Source: Listeria seeligeri serovar 1/2b str. SLCC3954 (lineage in GTDB: Bacteria; Bacillota; Bacilli; Lactobacillales; Listeriaceae). Taken from it: a stretch of DNA of 64,000 nt. The position numbers were made by a program, and so were the translations under genes. Below, in pieces: positions 60,818-64,000 of this stretch (position 1 is the stretch's first letter; every line of letters starts with the position of its first letter). A model generated the notes under the pieces. That model did no database searches, was not told the origin of the DNA, and was given only the letters and a program-made list of their open reading frames with translations. Where the stretch lies: positions 1,674,001 through 1,738,000 of the forward strand of contig NC_013891.1 in NCBI RefSeq assembly GCF_000027145.1, given 5' to 3'.

Positions 60818-61484
60818 ATACCTCCCGATAATAAGCTACGACCGATTTCCGTTCCACTTCTCGCAGTATTTCCGTATCTTTACGGTCGATAATTTTACCG
60901 CGCTTCATCAAAATAATTTCGTCAAACATCATTTCCATATCTTGAATCAAATGTGTTGTGACAATAAGAGTGGCGTCTTCTTTTAAAAAGCGAGCGATAC
61001 TTTTCACGATATCATCACGCGAAATCAAATCAATTTCTGAAAAAGGTTCGTCTAGTAAATAAAGATCTGCATCCCGGCACAAAACAAGTGCTAGCATTAC
61101 TTTGGCGGCGTTTCCTTTAGATAAATATTTGGTGTTTTCTTTTACATTAATACCTAGCGAATGAATCATTTCTGTTGCTTTTTTTGGACTGAAATCCGGA
61201 AAAAAACCATGATAAATTTGAAAATAATCGCGAATCACCATATTTGGCAAAAAATCTTCGCTCGGCAAATAAGCCACTCGTTTATTTTCAGCTAGTTTAA
61301 TACTTCCAGAAGTTGGTTTTAATAAGCCAGAAATTGCATTTAATAGGGTTGTTTTGCCAGCTCCATTTTGTCCAAGTAAGCCAATTATTTTTCCTTTTTT
61401 GAGAGTTAGATGGATGTCATTTAATGGTTTGTACTTACGATATTTTTTTGTCAGACCCGTTATTTCAATCAAGTTGTCATTCAT
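60804..61484 (-). CDS. ABC transporter ATP-binding protein
   Basis: 226 aa ABC ATPase: Walker A GLLGQNGAGKTTLL, signature LSKGNAAKVMLA (variant of LSGGQ), Walker B LYLLDEPFSEID, switch His in IVTTHLIQDMEMM. It starts 8 bp inside the end of the gntR gene. Forms the exporter with the ABC-2 subunit downstream. Confidence 0.92.
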   Translation of the reverse strand: MNDNLIEITGLTKKYRKYKPLNDIHLTLKKGKIIGLLGQNGAGKTTLLNAISGLLKPTSGSIKLAENKRVAYLPSEDFLPNMVIRDYFQIYHGFFPDFSPKKATEMIHSLGINVKENTKYLSKGNAAKVMLALVLCRDADLYLLDEPFSEIDLISRDDIVKSIARFLKEDATLIVTTHLIQDMEMMFDEIILMKRGKIIDRKDTEILREVERKSVVAYYREVFGHA

Positions 61485-61845
61485 GTTTGCTACTCCTTTT
61501 TGTTAGTAGTTCTATTGCTGCTTGGGAATTTAATCCAATGCTCTCCGCTTCTTCCAAAAAACGGGTGGCAATTTCTTCAGCTAGATCGCTTTGCAGTTGT
61601 TTGAAAACAGCTTTTTTAGGTGTTACAAAAGATCCCATTCCGCGCTTTGCATAAATATAACCGCCTCGTTCTAGCTCTTGGTATGCACGGCTAACTGTAT
61701 TTGGATTGACTGCAAGCATCACACCCATTTCACGAACAGAAGGCAATTTGTCGTCCGCTTTCCATTCACCAGTAATCATCTTTTTTTTCATCCAGTCACA
61801 TATTTGACTGTAAATCGGTTTATCTGCATGGAATGTCGGTTTCAT
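61477..61845 (-). CDS. GntR-family regulator, YtrA type
   Basis: 122 aa. N-terminal winged helix (PIYSQICDWMKKKMITGEW, LPSVREMGVMLAVNPNTVSRAYQELERGGYIYAKRGMGSFVT) and a short C-terminal dimer tail, the YtrA layout lacking a large effector domain. The ATG at 61845 (MKPTFHADK) follows AAGGAGGTAATA; five extra upstream residues are dismissed. First gene of a regulator-ATPase-permease operon that it probably represses. Confidence 0.88.
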   Translation of the reverse strand: MKPTFHADKPIYSQICDWMKKKMITGEWKADDKLPSVREMGVMLAVNPNTVSRAYQELERGGYIYAKRGMGSFVTPKKAVFKQLQSDLAEEIATRFLEEAESIGLNSQAAIELLTKRSSKHE

Positions 61846-61868
61846 TATTACCTCCTTCATACGAAACT

Positions 61869-61892
61869 AGTGTATTAAGTAAATAGTACACT
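61869..61892. promoter_or_regulatory. YtrA-type operator and operon promoter
   Basis: Inverted repeat AGTGTA-N12-TACACT. On the minus strand TTGACA (61907-61912), 18-bp spacer and TACTAT (61883-61888) make the promoter, so the operator covers the -10 and start. Confidence 0.65.
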
Positions 61893-61967
61893 TGATTCCA
61901 AGTTATTGTCAAGCACAAAAAAAGCTAGTAAAAAGACATCTCTGCCTTTCCCTAGCTTCAAACTAAA

Positions 61968-62951
61968 TTATTTTTCGACGCCAAACCAAATATCGTTTTG
62001 GTGGCGAAGTTCGTTCGAGACACGCAATACTTTTAGGCTTAAATCAGCTAAGTATTCGTATGTATCGCGGTCAGCATCTTCAATAATTCTAGCAAACTCT
62101 GCTGCTTCAAATTGCATATCATTTGCTACTGTTGGTCCAGCAAGCTCGGTTTCTTCTTTTGTGGCGTTATCATAAAAAGTGATTTTTTCAATGCCAGTTA
62201 GTGGATCAACTATCAGCGTTCCTTTTTGACCATATATTTCACTTGGTAGGAAGGACTGCGAATTTTTCCCTTGAATGATAGTAATATTGAAAGTTGGGTA
62301 TTCTAAAATAATCGGTCCTAATCCGTCTACCCCAGTTGGGAGCTTGGTCGCAAAGTAAGTCGCCTTCACAGGTTCACCGAATAAAGTAATTGCCGAATAA
62401 AGTGGATACACGCCTAAATCGACAATCGAGCCACCGGAGAATTTCAACGAGAAAATGTTTGGTTCTTCGCCGTTTAAAACTTGGTCATATCTAGAAGAAT
62501 ACTTCATATAAGCAAGTGTCGCGCCATGAATCGTGCCGACTTTAGTTAGATTTTCTTGTAATTTTTTGAAATTTGGTTCTTGAATATGGCGAGCCGCTTC
62601 AAATAAGAAAACATTATTTTCACGAGCAATTTGGTGTGCATATTCAAGTTCTGCCACAGTAGAAAAAATGGGTTTTTCGACGATGACATGTTTTTTATTT
62701 TTGAGTAAGCTTACCGCATGCTCAAAGTGAAGGGCATTGGGGGAAGCAATATAAACAGCGTCTAGTACGTCTGCTTTCCCCATTTCTTCTATGTCTGTAA
62801 AATAAGTTAGTTCGCCATATTTTTCTCCAAATGCGCGGGCTTTTTCTTCTGTTCTTGAATAAACAGCCGTAAGTGTCCACTCTCCTGAATTTAAAGCACC
62901 TTCGATAAAAGCATCTGTAATCCAATTTGTTCCCATGATTCCAAGTTTCAT
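61968..62951 (-). CDS. Gfo/Idh/MocA-family oxidoreductase
   Basis: 327 aa. Rossmann start LGIMGTNWITDAFIEGAL, sugar-dehydrogenase EKPI motif in VIVEKPIFSTVAELE near residue 95, AARHIQEPNF, and GGSIVDLGVYPLYSAI. It oxidises or reduces a sugar or polyol with NAD(P). AAAGGAG lies upstream of the ATG. It is 59 bp after the lacI-type gene, same strand; they may be co-transcribed. Substrate unknown. Confidence 0.88.
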   Translation of the reverse strand: MKLGIMGTNWITDAFIEGALNSGEWTLTAVYSRTEEKARAFGEKYGELTYFTDIEEMGKADVLDAVYIASPNALHFEHAVSLLKNKKHVIVEKPIFSTVAELEYAHQIARENNVFLFEAARHIQEPNFKKLQENLTKVGTIHGATLAYMKYSSRYDQVLNGEEPNIFSLKFSGGSIVDLGVYPLYSAITLFGEPVKATYFATKLPTGVDGLGPIILEYPTFNITIIQGKNSQSFLPSEIYGQKGTLIVDPLTGIEKITFYDNATKEETELAGPTVANDMQFEAAEFARIIEDADRDTYEYLADLSLKVLRVSNELRHQNDIWFGVEK

Positions 62952-62971
62952 TAGCCAACAACTCCTTTTAT

Positions 62972-62988
62972 TTTACTTTAAGTATACC
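62972..62988. promoter_or_regulatory. Palindrome between the lacI-type and Gfo/Idh genes
   Basis: On the minus strand TTTAAG-GTATA-CTTAAA, perfect 6-bp arms in A/T-rich sequence, upstream of the oxidoreductase. It could be a repressor site or the -10 region of a promoter. Position to within a few bases. Confidence 0.35.
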
Positions 62989-63010
62989 TTAAAATAAGTA
63001 AAAAAGCGTA

Positions 63011-63976
63011 CTAATTGTTTGAAACAGAGGGGCCACTAATTCTCGTAGTGTAGATTATTTCGTTTTCTGCTTTGCCGCCTTCTAAAAGCTCCACTAATTT
63101 GTCGGCTGCGACTGCTCCCCATTTATATTTGGAATATTCTATCGTTGCAAGGCGTGGCACTAGATATTCGCTAATGTCAGTGTTATCAAAACCAATAATT
63201 CGGACGTCTTTGCCAATTTCTAATTCGGTTTTCGCAAAATAACGATACATTCCTATAGCCATATTGTCATTTAATGCAAATACCGATACAGGCGCTTTCC
63301 AGTTTTTGGCGATTATAGCTGCTGCGTTTTCGCCACTTTCTTCGGAAAAATCTCCTTCAATGATATGTGCAGTTTTATCCCCAGAACGAGCTAATTCTTG
63401 CTTGGCTGTTTCTAGTCTAACTCTAGCATCATAGGAATCTTCAGGACCTGTAACAACATAAAAATCACCTGTAAAATTAGTAGATAAATAATCAATGGCA
63501 AGAGTTGCCCCACCCTTATTATCTAGCAAAACTTGACAGACATTTTCATGCGTCAATTCACGATCAAGTACGACGATTTTATGACCACGACCCGCATAGT
63601 TAATGATTTCCTCCGATGGGAAATTGGCATCTAAAATAATCGCTCCATCAATCATTTTCTCTGGTAAAAAGCGGTGTGTCTTCGTGCCACTGCATGCAAT
63701 GAGTTCATATCCATGTTTATAAAGCGTTTGCGTTAAACCTTCGAGTAATGTCCCGTAAAATATCCCGCCATAGTTCGTTAAGTAGACACCGATTATTTTC
63801 GTTTCTCTTGTTTTTAACGTTCGCGCTGCCATATTGGGAATATAATTCAATTCATTTGCGATGGTCATAATTCGTTTTCGCGTTTTTTCGGTCACTTTTG
63901 GGCTGCCATTAAGTGCATAGGATACTGTTGATATGGAAACCCCTGCCTTTTTCGCGATATCTTTAATTCCTACCAC
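63011..63976 (-). CDS. LacI-family transcription regulator
   Basis: 321 aa. N-terminal LacI HTH GIKDIAKKAGVSISTVSYALNG and hinge NELNYIPNMAARTLKTRETK, then a periplasmic-binding-protein-like sensor (IIGVYLTNYGGIFYGTLLEGL, GAIILDANFPS, FALNDNMAIGMYRYF, GKDVRIIGFDNTDIS). GTG start at 63976, about 10 bases after AAAGGA. It likely governs a sugar-uptake gene set, perhaps to the right of the window, possibly together with the oxidoreductase. Effector unknown. Confidence 0.9.
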   Translation of the reverse strand: MVGIKDIAKKAGVSISTVSYALNGSPKVTEKTRKRIMTIANELNYIPNMAARTLKTRETKIIGVYLTNYGGIFYGTLLEGLTQTLYKHGYELIACSGTKTHRFLPEKMIDGAIILDANFPSEEIINYAGRGHKIVVLDRELTHENVCQVLLDNKGGATLAIDYLSTNFTGDFYVVTGPEDSYDARVRLETAKQELARSGDKTAHIIEGDFSEESGENAAAIIAKNWKAPVSVFALNDNMAIGMYRYFAKTELEIGKDVRIIGFDNTDISEYLVPRLATIEYSKYKWGAVAADKLVELLEGGKAENEIIYTTRISGPSVSNN

Positions 63977-64000
63977 GTGAATCGCATCCTTTTCTGTTTT

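Overview
The window is low-GC Firmicute chromosome and almost certainly from Listeria, most likely L. monocytogenes or a close relative. From memory, the gene order (men genes, met operon, rrn plus a long tRNA array, perR, second hemL, mutY/fabL/yfhP, recX block, mprF, mreBH, sigma-54 PTS, DEAD-box helicase, YtrA-type ABC operon) follows the EGD-e segment around lmo1673-lmo1727. No database was consulted. Sites for regulators typical of Listeria (MogR, SigmaB, PerR, sigma-54/LevR) support this.

Layout. 1-5.4 kb: menaquinone genes menB (cut by the window edge), menH, menD and menF on the minus strand, with menA divergent. 5.4-12.1 kb: methionine operon metE-metI-metC-(HMT/MTHFR fusion) behind a SAM (S-box) riboswitch. 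12.1-13.3 kb: an MFS transporter. 13.4-20.7 kb: one rrn operon transcribed leftwards (tandem promoters, 16S, 23S, 5S) followed by 21 tRNA genes and a terminator. 20.7-48.5 kb: ordinary core genes in short convergent and divergent units, many separated by bidirectional terminators: PerR, a 2-hydroxyacid dehydrogenase, a second HemL, a FUSC-type exporter, NtdP-like, FabL, MutY, YfhP, dUTPase, RecX, a SigmaB-dependent epimerase, MprF with a VanZ partner, a CDF transporter, a SigmaB-driven GNAT gene divergent from a MogR-repressed soluble chemotaxis receptor, a frameshifted HEAT-like gene, an RNA methyltransferase, OsmC, a deoxynucleoside kinase, BrkB, AAC(3), Map, flavodoxin, an aminopeptidase, MFS and MreBH.

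48.5-53.9 kb is the accessory-looking part. A Crp/Fnr-family regulator faces a five-gene-like unit that starts with a perfect 16-bp palindrome placed as a class II activator site. The unit encodes two paralogous surface lipoproteins with a metallo-beta-lactamase fold (both lacking the last His of HxHxDH), a membrane-anchored OB-fold protein and a lipoprotein flavodoxin. The block is bounded by two related ~75-bp hairpin repeats, and a tRNA-Arg(CCT) gene and a MarR/flavodoxin pair lie beyond it. This extracellular MBL plus flavodoxin cassette is the best candidate for an undescribed system.

53.9-64 kb: a sigma-54-dependent operon of PTS IIB, PTS IIA and a MupG-like hydrolase with no IIC gene, its LevR-type activator, a DEAD-box helicase, a YtrA-GntR/ABC operon with a visible operator, a Gfo/Idh oxidoreductase and a LacI-family regulator.
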